Assembly (NCBI GenBank): GCA_963976695.1 | Contig: CAXBMB010000002.1 | Location: 1 to 64,000 of the forward strand | Direction of reading: 5' to 3' | Source of the DNA: CAXBMB01 sp963976695 | GTDB lineage: Bacteria > Pseudomonadota > Alphaproteobacteria > Kiloniellales > DSM-21159 | Length of the DNA stretch: 64,000 nt | In this document: in pieces, positions 34,631 through 42,776 of the stretch | Layout of the letters: every line of letters begins with the position of its first letter | Numbering within the stretch: position 1 is the first letter of the stretch | Translations under genes and position numbers: made by a program | The notes under the pieces: model-generated | The model's input: the letters and a program-made list of their open reading frames with translations, nothing else | What the model was told of the DNA's origin: nothing | The model's database searches: none

Positions 34631-34928
34631 CTTCCCTCTTTCTCTCCAATAGCGCGCTTGATCCCAAGGCGCTGGGGGGCAAGCGCGCCCCGTTGACACC
34701 ATTCCTGCGCCGACACTACCCGTTCTTTACCCTGTTGTTTTGGCTTTTCCAAGCCGGCGGTCCTGCGCCATCGGCTCCCTCAAGAATTACCCCCTGAAGA
34801 TCGGCGTTTGCGGGCGCGCAATCAACCGGGGCAAGATGGCACAGCGCCCGCCACGGCCCAGCTTGGCCACCACCGGACCGGCCAGCGGCGCTGGAGCCCG
34901 GAAAGCGGCGCGCCCCCTCTTTCACCCG

Positions 34929-36278
34929 CTATAGGAAATCATCCTTCAGCCGGTAGCCCAGGTAGGCCGCCCGCAGCGCCAGTCGCCGCAAGGACGGCAG
35001 CGGCACCTTGCCGGACAGGCCGCGCAGCAGCGCCGGCAGGGCCGCTTCCCCAGGGCCCGCGCCGACCGCCAACTTCGCCACCTCGCGCCCGGCCCAAGGC
35101 GCGGTATTCACCCCATTGGCGTGGTAGCCGAAGGCGAACAGCACGCTGTCATCTTCCGCAAGCCGCCCCAGACAGGGCGTGCGTCGATAGGTCATGCACA
35201 CCAAGCCGCGCCAAAAGTAGTCGATCTCCAGGCCCTGCCACCCGGGGAAAACCTCATACAAGCGCCGGATCATCCAATCGCCCATTTTCCGGCTGTCTTG
35301 GGGTTTGCCGGTCATATCGCCGCGCGCGCCGAACAGCAGACGCCGGTCCGGCAGCAGGCGATAGTAAAACAGCAGGTTTCGGGTGTTGCAGATCGGATTT
35401 TGGGTGATGAAACCCTGCGCCGCCACCTCGGCGTCGCTCATCTGGCGCGTCACCACGATGTTGGACAGCGCCGGCACGGTCCGGCCGGCAAAGCCGGGAT
35501 GCAGGTCTTCGCGGGTGAAACCGTTGGTGGCGACGATCACCCGGTCGGCCAGCAACTCGGCGCCATTGGCGCAGCTCAGGCGATGTTTGCCGCCATCCCC
35601 ACGCCACCGCGCCACCCGGCTGTTGGGATGAAGCTTGGCGCCGCGCCGGATCGCCGCATCGGCCAGCCCGCGGGCGAATTTTAACGGATGCAGGCCATAG
35701 CCATAGTCGATGTGCAGTGCCCCGAACTGCTCGCGCGACTCGTGACCCACCTCACGGAAGGCCGCGGCGCTGTAGAGCTTGGTTTTGATCCCGAATTGCG
35801 ACAGCGCCCGCGCGTAGACCTTCAGATCGTCAAAGGCCTTGGCGCGGTGGGCCACCTCCCAGTTGCCGTCGCCGGTCTTGTCGAAGTCAAAGCCTTCCGA
35901 CAGCGCCAGCTGTTCATTCAGCCGCGCCCCCTCCTGCTGACTGTCGAAAAAGCGCGCCGTCTCCTCCCGGCCGTAGGTTTTGATCATCCGCGCGATGGAA
36001 AGCTTGGCGGCGGGAAGGCAACAAAAGCCGCCATTGCGGCCGGACGCCCCCCAGCCCAGATAGCCGGCTTCGAGCAAGCGCACGTCGGCGCCATGATCGC
36101 GGGCCAGATGCAAGGCCGCGGAAAGGCCGGTGTAGCCGCCGCCGATAATCGCCACCTCGCAGCTTTGCGTCCCCTGCAAGGGCGCGCAGGGCTCTGTCAT
36201 CTCCGGGGCGGTGGCTTCCCAGTAGCTTTCCACCGGCTGGTCATCGGCATAGACGGAAGGATGATAGAGCCTGCGCAT
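34929..36278 (-). CDS. FAD-dependent oxidoreductase (DAO family, PuuB/OrdL-like)
   Basis: A 449-residue flavoprotein of the D-amino-acid-oxidase superfamily. The dinucleotide-binding loop is VAIIGGGYTGLSAALHLARDHG near residue 45. It is followed by EAGYLGWGASGRNGGFC, the pattern of gamma-glutamylputrescine oxidase-type proteins, and DRVIVATNGFT. Toward the end, WRGLVCMTYRRTPCLGRLAED and FGYHANGVNTAPWAGREVAKLA fit the same group. The substrate is probably a secondary or primary amine, but I cannot tell which. The start was set at ATG 36278 (MRRLYHPSVYADD); the frame extends 33 codons further upstream through a basic, unlikely sequence. It is divergent from the radical SAM gene, with no other polyamine genes nearby. 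Confidence 0.82.
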   Translation of the reverse strand: MRRLYHPSVYADDQPVESYWEATAPEMTEPCAPLQGTQSCEVAIIGGGYTGLSAALHLARDHGADVRLLEAGYLGWGASGRNGGFCCLPAAKLSIARMIKTYGREETARFFDSQQEGARLNEQLALSEGFDFDKTGDGNWEVAHRAKAFDDLKVYARALSQFGIKTKLYSAAAFREVGHESREQFGALHIDYGYGLHPLKFARGLADAAIRRGAKLHPNSRVARWRGDGGKHRLSCANGAELLADRVIVATNGFTREDLHPGFAGRTVPALSNIVVTRQMSDAEVAAQGFITQNPICNTRNLLFYYRLLPDRRLLFGARGDMTGKPQDSRKMGDWMIRRLYEVFPGWQGLEIDYFWRGLVCMTYRRTPCLGRLAEDDSVLFAFGYHANGVNTAPWAGREVAKLAVGAGPGEAALPALLRGLSGKVPLPSLRRLALRAAYLGYRLKDDFL

Positions 36279-36450
36279 GGGTCCGGGGTCGCCTCTTGGT
36301 TCAGGGCGCCCGCTTTCCGGAACGCCGCGCCGGCCGCGGGCAAGATCTTTTCTCTTGCGTGCCGGGGCTGCCGACATAGGTTAGGGTACATCGCAATCAG
36401 GCAGGTAACGCCGTAACGACCGATAGAACAAGAAAGATCAAACCCGCGCC

Positions 36451-37341
36451 ATGCTGAATTATATCCAGCCTCTCTTTCGGCCGCCCAGCGAGGCCCGGTC
36501 GCTCATTCTTCAGGTGACCAACGGCTGCTCGTGGAACAACTGCACCTTCTGCGAAATGTACACCGCGCCGCAGAAAGCCTTCCGTCCCAAGCCGCATGAC
36601 GACATCGAAGCCGAACTGCACGCGCTGGCGGCCAGCGGCTATCCCTTCGAGCGGGTATTCCTGGCCGACGGCGACGCCATGACGCTTTCGCCGCGCCGAC
36701 TGGTGGCGATCCTGGAAGCGGTGCGCCGCCACCTGCCCAGCGTGCGGCGCGTCTCGGCCTACTGCTTGCCCCGCAATGTCAAAAACAAGTCGATAGCCGA
36801 CCTGGAGCAGCTGGTTGCCCTGGGGCTGAAGCAAATTTATGTCGGCTGCGAAACCGGCGACGATCAACTGCTGGACTGGATCGACAAGGGCGAAACCTTC
36901 CAGAGTTCGCTTTTGGCCCTGACCAAGGCCAAGGCCGCCGGCATGAAAACCTCGGTGATGATCCTGAACGGGCTGGGCGGCCAGCACCATTGGGAGCAAC
37001 ATGCCCTCAATTCAGCCCGCCTGATGAACGAGGGGCAGCCGAATTTTCTCTCCACCCTGGTGGTGACCTTTCCCGGCGGCAGCGCGCGCTTTGCCCAGGC
37101 CTTTCCGTCGGACAAGGGCTTTATCGAACAGGACCTGCCGGGACTGTTCCAGGAAATGGCCCTGATGATGGAAAAGCTGGAGTTGGAAAAAACTATTTTC
37201 CGCTCCAACCACGCCTCCAACTATCTGACCCTGGCCGGCGTGCTGAACAAGGACAAGCCGCGGTTGCTGGCGCAGGTTCGAACCGCCCTCGCCGCGCCGG
37301 AGCAGGCCGATTTGCGGCCGGAATGGGCGCGGGGGCTGTAA
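36451..37341 (+). CDS. Radical SAM protein with CX4CX2C cluster motif
   Basis: A 296-residue radical SAM domain protein. The 4Fe-4S cysteines are C26, C31 and C34 in NGCSWNNCTFCEMY, which is CX4CX2C rather than the canonical CX3CX2C. A glycine-rich LADGDAMTL follows (the GGE-equivalent strand), then LKQIYVGCETGDDQLL and KTSVMILNGLGG. I recall this spacing in a family of uncharacterised radical SAM proteins, so it is probably functional. There is no extra SPASM or B12 domain. The ATG at 36451 is the first reasonable start. It is divergent from the FAD oxidoreductase and converges with dctM. The function is unknown. Confidence 0.85.
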   Translation: MLNYIQPLFRPPSEARSLILQVTNGCSWNNCTFCEMYTAPQKAFRPKPHDDIEAELHALAASGYPFERVFLADGDAMTLSPRRLVAILEAVRRHLPSVRRVSAYCLPRNVKNKSIADLEQLVALGLKQIYVGCETGDDQLLDWIDKGETFQSSLLALTKAKAAGMKTSVMILNGLGGQHHWEQHALNSARLMNEGQPNFLSTLVVTFPGGSARFAQAFPSDKGFIEQDLPGLFQEMALMMEKLELEKTIFRSNHASNYLTLAGVLNKDKPRLLAQVRTALAAPEQADLRPEWARGL

Positions 37342-37388
37342 CCGCCCGCGCTGGATCGCACAACCCGGCCTGGCGGGTCGATCACAGG

Positions 37389-38705
37389 CTAGAGGCCCAC
37401 CAGGATGGACGGCAGATAGGTGGCGACGGCGGGCCAGAGCAGCACCACGACCAGCACCGCCAGTTGGGCCAGCACGAAGGGAATCACCCCGCGGTACATG
37501 TGTCCATAGGTCATCGACGGCGGCGCGATGGACTTCAGATAGAAGATCGACGGGGCCATCGGCGGGGTCAGGTAGGAGGTCTGAATGACCACCATCACCA
37601 AAACCGCGAACCAGATCGGATCGATCCCGAGCATCTTGATAACCGGGGTGAAGATCGGCACGCAGATCAGCACGATGGAAATCCAGTCGAGCACGAAACC
37701 GGCGACGAACACGATCAGCAGAAAAACCGCGACGACGCCATAGGGCCCGACCCCCAGGCCGGCGACCAGATCGCGCACCAGCCCGCCGCCGCCCGTCACG
37801 GTGAAAATGCTGGTGAACATGGTGCCGCCCACCACGATCAGCATGATCATGCAGCTAACCCGGATGGTCACCGCCAAGGCCGACAGAAAGGCCTTCTGGG
37901 TCAATTCCTTCATCACCAGCGCCAGCAGGAAGGTTCCCAGCGCCCCGACGGCCGCCGCCTCGGTGGGCGAGGCCACCCCGGCAAGCAGGCTGCCCAACAC
38001 CGCCACGATCAACAGCAGCGGCGGCACCAGCGCCTTCAAGGTGACCACCAGCTTTTCCGACAGCGGCAGCGCCAACTCCGCCGCCGGCAGGGGCGGCCCG
38101 GCTTCGGGGCGCAGCCAGCAGCGTAAAATCACATAGCCGACAAAAAAGAACACCATCAAGGCGCCCGGCAGGATCGAGGCGGCGAAAAGCTGTCCGATGG
38201 AAAGCTGGGCGATCGACGCATAGATCACCACCACGATTGAGGGCGGAATGATCGTCCCCAGCGAACCGCCGGCGCAGATCGTCCCGGCCGTCAGCCCCAG
38301 GTCATAGCGCGACCGCTGCATGGCCGGAATCGCCATCATGCCGACCACGATCTCCACCGCCCCGACAACCCCGGAGGCCGCCGCGAAAACCGCGCACATG
38401 GCGATGGTGGCCACCGCCAAGCCCCCAGGCAACCGCCCGAACCAGAGCTGGAGCGCCTTGAAAAGCCGCAGCGCGATGCCGGTCTGCTCAAGCAGCGCCC
38501 CCATCAGGACAAAGAGCGGGATCGCCGCCAGGGTAAAATTGGAGGCGGTGGTGAGAATCGCCCCATAGAGCTGCAGAAAAATCAGATCGCCAAAGGCGAA
38601 AAAGCCAAAGCCCACCGCCACGATGATCAGCGAAAAGGCCACCGGAAGGCCGGCGAACACCAGCGCGAACAGCCCGAGAAACATGAATAGGGGCGCGAGC
38701 GTCAT
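37389..38705 (-). CDS. dctM: TRAP transporter large permease DctM
   Basis: The large membrane subunit of a tripartite ATP-independent periplasmic transporter, which drives solute uptake with the sodium or proton gradient. The 438-residue protein is almost entirely hydrophobic, with about 12 helices. It has GLPVAFSLIIVAVGF at the start, the DctM-typical SGVVGAVEIVVGMMAIPAM, and the hairpin region GTICAGGSLGTIIPPSIVVVIYA, where GxLGxxIPPS is the family signature. VASPTEAAAVGALGTFLLA and PIFTPVIKMLGIDPIWFAVLVM follow. Its ATG 38705 lies 1 nt after the dctQ stop. With dctQ and dctP it forms one operon under the divergent GntR region. Confidence 0.94.
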   Translation of the reverse strand: MTLAPLFMFLGLFALVFAGLPVAFSLIIVAVGFGFFAFGDLIFLQLYGAILTTASNFTLAAIPLFVLMGALLEQTGIALRLFKALQLWFGRLPGGLAVATIAMCAVFAAASGVVGAVEIVVGMMAIPAMQRSRYDLGLTAGTICAGGSLGTIIPPSIVVVIYASIAQLSIGQLFAASILPGALMVFFFVGYVILRCWLRPEAGPPLPAAELALPLSEKLVVTLKALVPPLLLIVAVLGSLLAGVASPTEAAAVGALGTFLLALVMKELTQKAFLSALAVTIRVSCMIMLIVVGGTMFTSIFTVTGGGGLVRDLVAGLGVGPYGVVAVFLLIVFVAGFVLDWISIVLICVPIFTPVIKMLGIDPIWFAVLVMVVIQTSYLTPPMAPSIFYLKSIAPPSMTYGHMYRGVIPFVLAQLAVLVVVLLWPAVATYLPSILVGL

Positions 38706-38706
38706 G

Positions 38707-39273
38707 CTACCGCGTCTCCTCGTTGTTCGCTTGCAGGTCGACCGGCGTCACATCGGCCAATTCACCGCCGCTGCTGCCCGGCGACTTGGCGCCGGACAGA
38801 AAGGCCAGCGCCTCGGCGAAAAGCTGCAAGGTCAGCAGCAGCAGCCCCAGGGCGATGGCGCCGTAAAACGGCCAGACCAGCGGTGCCCAGGGGGAGACCA
38901 TCTCCACCTCGCCCCGCATGAAGGCGCGCCAGGCCTTGCCGATGGCAACCTGGGTAAAGAGGCCGAAGATCGGCAACAGCACCAGCAGGTAGACCAGCCC
39001 GTTGAACAGCTGCTGGGTGCGCGGGGGAAAGCGGGTCGAGAGAAAGTCAATGCGCACATGGGCGTCGGCGCGCAGGGCAAAGGCGGAGCCGATCAAAAAC
39101 AGCGCGCCATTGAGCATGTAGGAAATATCAAAGGCCCAAAGCGTCGGCGCATCAAAGACGTAGCGCGCGAAAACTTCGTAGATCATCGACACCACCAGCA
39201 ACAGCAGCATCACGATGGCCAGGGCGCCGGACAGCGTTGCCAGGCGATTGATCAAGGAAAGGAGAAATTTCAT
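38707..39273 (-). CDS. dctQ: TRAP transporter small permease DctQ
   Basis: The small membrane subunit, which bridges the binding protein and DctM. The 188-residue protein has four hydrophobic helices (about residues 12-35, 48-68, 88-110 and 130-155). It contains EVFARYVFDAPTLWAFDISYML and ALRADAHVRIDFLSTRF, the pattern of DctQ proteins of the larger (TakQ-like) class. An Asp/Glu-rich tail ends it. The start is either ATG 39273 or ATG 39294, and neither has a strong ribosome site. It is separated from dctP by a 14-bp perfect hairpin, which probably reduces its expression relative to the binding protein. Confidence 0.9.
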   Translation of the reverse strand: MKFLLSLINRLATLSGALAIVMLLLLVVSMIYEVFARYVFDAPTLWAFDISYMLNGALFLIGSAFALRADAHVRIDFLSTRFPPRTQQLFNGLVYLLVLLPIFGLFTQVAIGKAWRAFMRGEVEMVSPWAPLVWPFYGAIALGLLLLTLQLFAEALAFLSGAKSPGSSGGELADVTPVDLQANNEETR

Positions 39274-39306
39274 CGGGCCCGCCGGAACTGTCATGCACAG
39301 CGCAAG

Positions 39307-39338
39307 GGGGATGGTCGGCGACGCCGCCGACCATCCCC
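39307..39338. terminator. Strong hairpin between dctP and dctQ (attenuator or 3'-end stabiliser)
   Basis: GGGGATGGTCGGC (39307-39319) pairs perfectly with GCCGACCATCCCC (39326-39338), with one further G-C pair and a 4-nt loop. It lies in the gap after the dctP stop and before dctQ. There is no T-run on the minus strand, so it is more likely a partial terminator or mRNA-stabilising structure that gives more binding protein than permease, as is common in transporter operons. Confidence 0.65.
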
Positions 39339-39349
39339 TCGGTAACAGC

Positions 39350-40447
39350 TCAGTTGCCGTCGCGAATCAGGTACTTGGACCCGGCGGTCCAGCGCGTCTG
39401 AAACGCCAGATAGTCGCGCAGGATGTTCTGCATGGTTTCGTCACCGGCCTGCGCCTTTTCCTCGGCCTTTTTCTTTGCCCAGTCTCGACCCAGTTCACGC
39501 AGCTCGGCCACCACGTCCGGCTTCAGTTCGATCATCTCAACCTTGGTCTTGGCGTAGTCTTCCATCGCCTGCATGTCGGCATTGAGGAAGTAGGTGTAGC
39601 TTTCATAGGTGGTCAGCTTGGCGGCCAGCTCGATTTTCTTTTGCAGCTCGGCCGACAGCGCCTCCCAGGTCTCCTGCTTCACCACCACTTCCCAAACGAA
39701 GGTCGGCTGATGCACGCCCGGAAAGATCATGTAAGGCGCAACTTCATGAAAGCCTTCCGAGATGTTCGACCCCGGAGTGGCCCATTCGATGGCGTCGACG
39801 CCCTTGCGCTGCAGCAGGGTATAGATTTCCCCCGGCGGCACCACGGTGGGCACGCCCTTGAGGTTCTCTTTCAACACCGCCGCCCAGGCCCCGGACGTCC
39901 GGTACTTCAGGTTTTCGAAGTCCTTCAACTCGGTGATTTTTTTGTTCGAGTGGGCCAAGACCTCACTGGTCCCCACGCCCACCACCAGCGAGTGCAGGCC
40001 CATTTCCTTTTCACGGAAGGCCGAGAGCTTCGCCGCGCCGCCGCCGTCATAAAGCCAGGTCAGAGTTGCCTCGCCGGACATGCCGCCCGGGAAGGAGGCG
40101 AAAACGGCGTTGGTGGGGTCCTGATTGACCAGATAGGAAGGGGTCGAATGCCCCGCCTCCACCACACCGTCTTGAACGGCCTCGTAGACTTTAAAGGCCG
40201 GAACCAGCACTCCGGCGCCGAACGGCTGGATCTCAACCTCGCCACCGGTGATGCTGCCGACATTGTCGGCAAAGCGCTGCATGAAGTTTTGATAGAAAAA
40301 CGAGCCTTCGGGCACGGAAGCCGGCATCCGCCAGGTCACTTCCGCGGCCTGTGCGCTGACCGCCAACGCCATACCGAGGGCCAGGCCGCCCAGGGCGGTC
40401 CGAAGGGTGAGTGTCGAGAGCTTCTTGGTCTTGCCAGTCATGTGCAT
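39350..40447 (-). CDS. dctP: TRAP transporter substrate-binding protein DctP (TakP-like)
   Basis: The periplasmic binding protein of the TRAP system, about 365 residues. It has a signal peptide (TLRTALGGLALGMALAVSAQA, cleaved about residue 30) and the mature start AEVTWRMPASVPEGSFFYQNFMQRFAD. The conserved arginine region is NLKYRTSGAWAAVL; EWATPGSNISEGFHEVAPYMIFPGVHQPTFVWEVVV resembles the alpha-keto/hydroxy acid-binding TakP group. The ligand is therefore probably a small carboxylic acid. The start is ATG 40447 or 40441, just before MTGKTKK. It is the first gene of dctP-dctQ-dctM, divergent from gntR across 348 bp with TGATATATCA boxes. Confidence 0.92.
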   Translation of the reverse strand: MHMTGKTKKLSTLTLRTALGGLALGMALAVSAQAAEVTWRMPASVPEGSFFYQNFMQRFADNVGSITGGEVEIQPFGAGVLVPAFKVYEAVQDGVVEAGHSTPSYLVNQDPTNAVFASFPGGMSGEATLTWLYDGGGAAKLSAFREKEMGLHSLVVGVGTSEVLAHSNKKITELKDFENLKYRTSGAWAAVLKENLKGVPTVVPPGEIYTLLQRKGVDAIEWATPGSNISEGFHEVAPYMIFPGVHQPTFVWEVVVKQETWEALSAELQKKIELAAKLTTYESYTYFLNADMQAMEDYAKTKVEMIELKPDVVAELRELGRDWAKKKAEEKAQAGDETMQNILRDYLAFQTRWTAGSKYLIRDGN

Positions 40448-40687
40448 CCCCAATGTTCCACCACCTTGAAAAAAAGCCACGGAGATGAAGGCGGTGCGGC
40501 ATCTCCCCAGATCGAAGCGAGTCCAAGCCGGCCCAACCGGGTCCAACCGGGTCCAAGCGCCGCCGTTGACCGAACCCGTCCCGGGCGCCCACAGAAAGTC
40601 ATTTTAACACGACGATAGCTGCGACGAGGCGGCCCAAAACCTTGTTTTCCGCTGTTGCCGGAGGGTTTTCCCACCGGTCAATTTTTT

Positions 40688-40744
40688 TGATATATTCATG
40701 ATATATCACCAAATATTTGCAAGCTGTCAAGCGCTGATATATCT
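40688..40744. promoter_or_regulatory. Cluster of three TGATATATCA-type boxes (putative GntR operator)
   Basis: Three copies occur in 57 bp: TGATATATTC at 40688-40697, the perfect palindrome TGATATATCA at 40699-40708, and TGATATATCT at 40735-40744. The first two together also form an 8-bp inverted repeat with a 5-bp centre. The third overlaps a possible gntR promoter (TTGCAA at 40717-40722, 17 nt, TATCTA at 40740-40745). The same perfect 10-mer recurs at 41565-41574. The location between dctP and gntR and the dyad symmetry suggest the binding site of the adjacent GntR protein. The rest of 40448-40795 shows nothing else. Confidence 0.7.
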
Positions 40745-40795
40745 AAACACCTCTTACTTTCCGGCTGGCCCGGGCGCAACAGCAGGACCCAAACT

Positions 40796-41440
40796 ATGGC
40801 GAAACCCCCTCTGTCTCAGACCCATCAGGCCTATTTGTTCCTGGAGGAACAGCTGGTCACCCTGGAGCTCAAGCCGGGCAGCGTGGTGACGGAAAAGCAG
40901 CTGATCGAACGTGTCGGCTTGGGGCGAACCCCGGTGCGCGAAGCCATCCAGCGCTTCCAAACCGATGGCCTGATTGAGGTGCGCCCGCGTTCCGGCATCA
41001 AAATCGCCGACATCCGCGCCGAAGACTACCGCCTGATCATGGAGCCACGCACGGTGCTGGAGCCGCTGCTGGCCCGCTCGGTCGCCCTCTATGCCGATGA
41101 AAACAGCCAAACAGCCTTGGCCGACTGCGCCGAGCGGATGCTGAGCCGGGCCCGCGAGAAGGACACCAAGGGATTTTTGGTAGCCGACAAGGCGTTCGAC
41201 GAGATTCTGCGTGACGCCTGCCCCAACCGTTTTATCAGCAGCGCCCTAGCGCCGCTTCAAACCCACGCCCGCCGCTTCTGGTTCCGGTTTGGCGCCAAGG
41301 ACGGACCCGAGGAGTCGGCCGAGCACCACGTCAAGGTTATGCGCGCCATTGAGCGCCAGGACAGACAGGCAGCCGAAGAGTCGATGCGCAATCTGATGGA
41401 CTATCTGTCCGGCATCGCACGCGGCGCCACCGCCTTCTAA
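40796..41440 (+). CDS. GntR family transcriptional regulator (FCD type)
   Basis: A 214-residue regulator with an N-terminal winged helix (residues about 10-75: LEEQLVTLELKPGSVVTEKQLIERVGLGRTPVREAIQRF, with the GntR recognition-helix signature RTPVREA) and LIEVRPRSGIKI as the wing. The C-terminal all-helical ligand domain (about 85-205) has the FCD-like spacing of Asp/His residues (DKAFDEILRDACPN and EHHVKVMRAI), which bind a metal and carboxylic acid. The start is ATG 40796 with AGGA upstream. It is divergent from the TRAP operon and upstream of the lyase gene, so it probably controls both and senses the transported acid or a product. Confidence 0.9.
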   Translation: MAKPPLSQTHQAYLFLEEQLVTLELKPGSVVTEKQLIERVGLGRTPVREAIQRFQTDGLIEVRPRSGIKIADIRAEDYRLIMEPRTVLEPLLARSVALYADENSQTALADCAERMLSRAREKDTKGFLVADKAFDEILRDACPNRFISSALAPLQTHARRFWFRFGAKDGPEESAEHHVKVMRAIERQDRQAAEESMRNLMDYLSGIARGATAF

Positions 41441-41564
41441 CCGCCTTCTGACCACCCCGCCCCAAGCCCGCGCCAAGCTTACGTCACGCCCATGCCAGTC
41501 CATGCCCGTCTCGCGCCGGCGCCGCGCGCTTGCGGCGGTCTTCAATTCACGATTGTCGGATAAT

Positions 41565-41574
41565 TGATATATCA
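41565..41574. promoter_or_regulatory. TGATATATCA box upstream of the DHDPS-family gene
   Basis: A perfect 10-bp palindrome identical to the centre box between dctP and gntR. It lies 108 bp before the lyase start and 4 bp upstream of TTGACA (41579-41584), a consensus -35 element without an obvious -10. It is a likely GntR operator of the lyase-SDR operon. Confidence 0.6.
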
Positions 41575-41681
41575 GATGTTGACAAAGCGCGCGGCGCGGA
41601 CCAGAAATAGGCCAACTCACAACCAACCCGCTTGCCCCTGCGTGATCTCGAACGGGGGGCTGACAAAACAGGAGAAGGCCT

Positions 41682-42581
41682 ATGTGGCACGGAATTATGC
41701 CGGCGGTGACCACCAAATTCACCAAGGACGGCGCGCTCGATCCCGCCGAGATGAAGCGCTGCTTCGACATTCAGATGGCCGCCGGTTGTCATGGTCTGAT
41801 CGCCTGCGGTTCGCTTGGCGAAGGCCCGATGCTGACCTTGGAGGAACGCATCGAGGTGATGAAGCTGTGCAAGGAAAGCAGCGGTGAAAAGCCGACGCTG
41901 ATGACCGTCGCCGGGGCGGCCACCTGGGAAATGTGCAAGCTGGCGGAAATGGCGGCCAAAGCCGGCGCCGACGGCCTGATGGTTGTGCCCTCGATGGTCT
42001 ATCACACCGACCGCCGCGAGACCGTCGCCACCTTGCGCGCAGTGGCCAACGCCGCCGATCTGCCGATCATGATCTATTCCAACAAGATCGCCTACCGGGT
42101 CGATGTGACCACACCGATGCTGGAGGAACTGGCCGACGACCCCCGCTTCGTCGCGGTCAAGGAAAGCTCCGACGACATCCGCCGCACCACCGAAATCATC
42201 AATGCCCTGGGCGATCGCTACGACGTTTTTACCGGCGTCGACAACCTGGCCTATGAAGCCTTGACCATGGGCGCGGTCGGCTGGGTGATGGGCTCAGGCA
42301 TTGCCCTGCCGGCGGAAACCGTCGCGCTCTACAACCTGATCAAGGCCGGACGCCATCAGGAAGCCCTGGCGATCTATCGTTGGTTCCGCCCGCTGCTCGA
42401 CCTGGACGTCAGCAGCTATCTGGTGCAGCAAATCAAGCTGATCGAGGTGGCCGCCCTCGGCTCCAATGACCGGGTGCGGGCGCCGCGCCAGCCCCTGGCC
42501 GGGACCCATCGCGCCCGGATCGAAGAAATCATTGCCGAGGCCCTGGCCACGCGGCCCAGCTTGCCGTCCCTGGCGGCTTAA
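41682..42581 (+). CDS. Dihydrodipicolinate synthase-family lyase/deaminase
   Basis: A (beta/alpha)8-barrel class I aldolase of 299 residues. The Schiff-base lysine is K160 in FVAVKESSDD, and the conserved tyrosine is Y132 in PIMIYSNKIAY. The carboxylate-binding loop is CGSLGEG at 42-48 in place of GTTGE. The C-terminal part (YRWFRPLLDLDVSSYLVQQIKL and the IIAEALATRPSLP end) resembles, from memory, the 1-pyrroline-4-hydroxy-2-carboxylate deaminases of hydroxyproline catabolism more than lysine-pathway DapA. The neighbouring carboxylic-acid transporter and FCD-type regulator also fit a catabolic role. Alternatives are N-acetylneuraminate or keto-deoxy sugar-acid lyases. ATG 41682 is the only sensible start, preceded by GGAGAAGG. 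Confidence 0.85.
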   Translation: MWHGIMPAVTTKFTKDGALDPAEMKRCFDIQMAAGCHGLIACGSLGEGPMLTLEERIEVMKLCKESSGEKPTLMTVAGAATWEMCKLAEMAAKAGADGLMVVPSMVYHTDRRETVATLRAVANAADLPIMIYSNKIAYRVDVTTPMLEELADDPRFVAVKESSDDIRRTTEIINALGDRYDVFTGVDNLAYEALTMGAVGWVMGSGIALPAETVALYNLIKAGRHQEALAIYRWFRPLLDLDVSSYLVQQIKLIEVAALGSNDRVRAPRQPLAGTHRARIEEIIAEALATRPSLPSLAA

Positions 42582-42776
42582 CTTGGCAACCTAAAGCAGC
42601 GGCCGGATCGCTCGCCGGGCGGGGGGCCTCGCGGCCTCCCCGTCCGAATCTGGTCACACCGTCGCGCCAGGCCCAGCGGGCCGCGATTAGCTGTTTTCCG
42701 CCGCCGCCGGTCAGGCTATCGTCCTGTGCAGTACAGGGGGGCTCCCACTGAAACCACCAGGACAGAGGTCGCAAAA

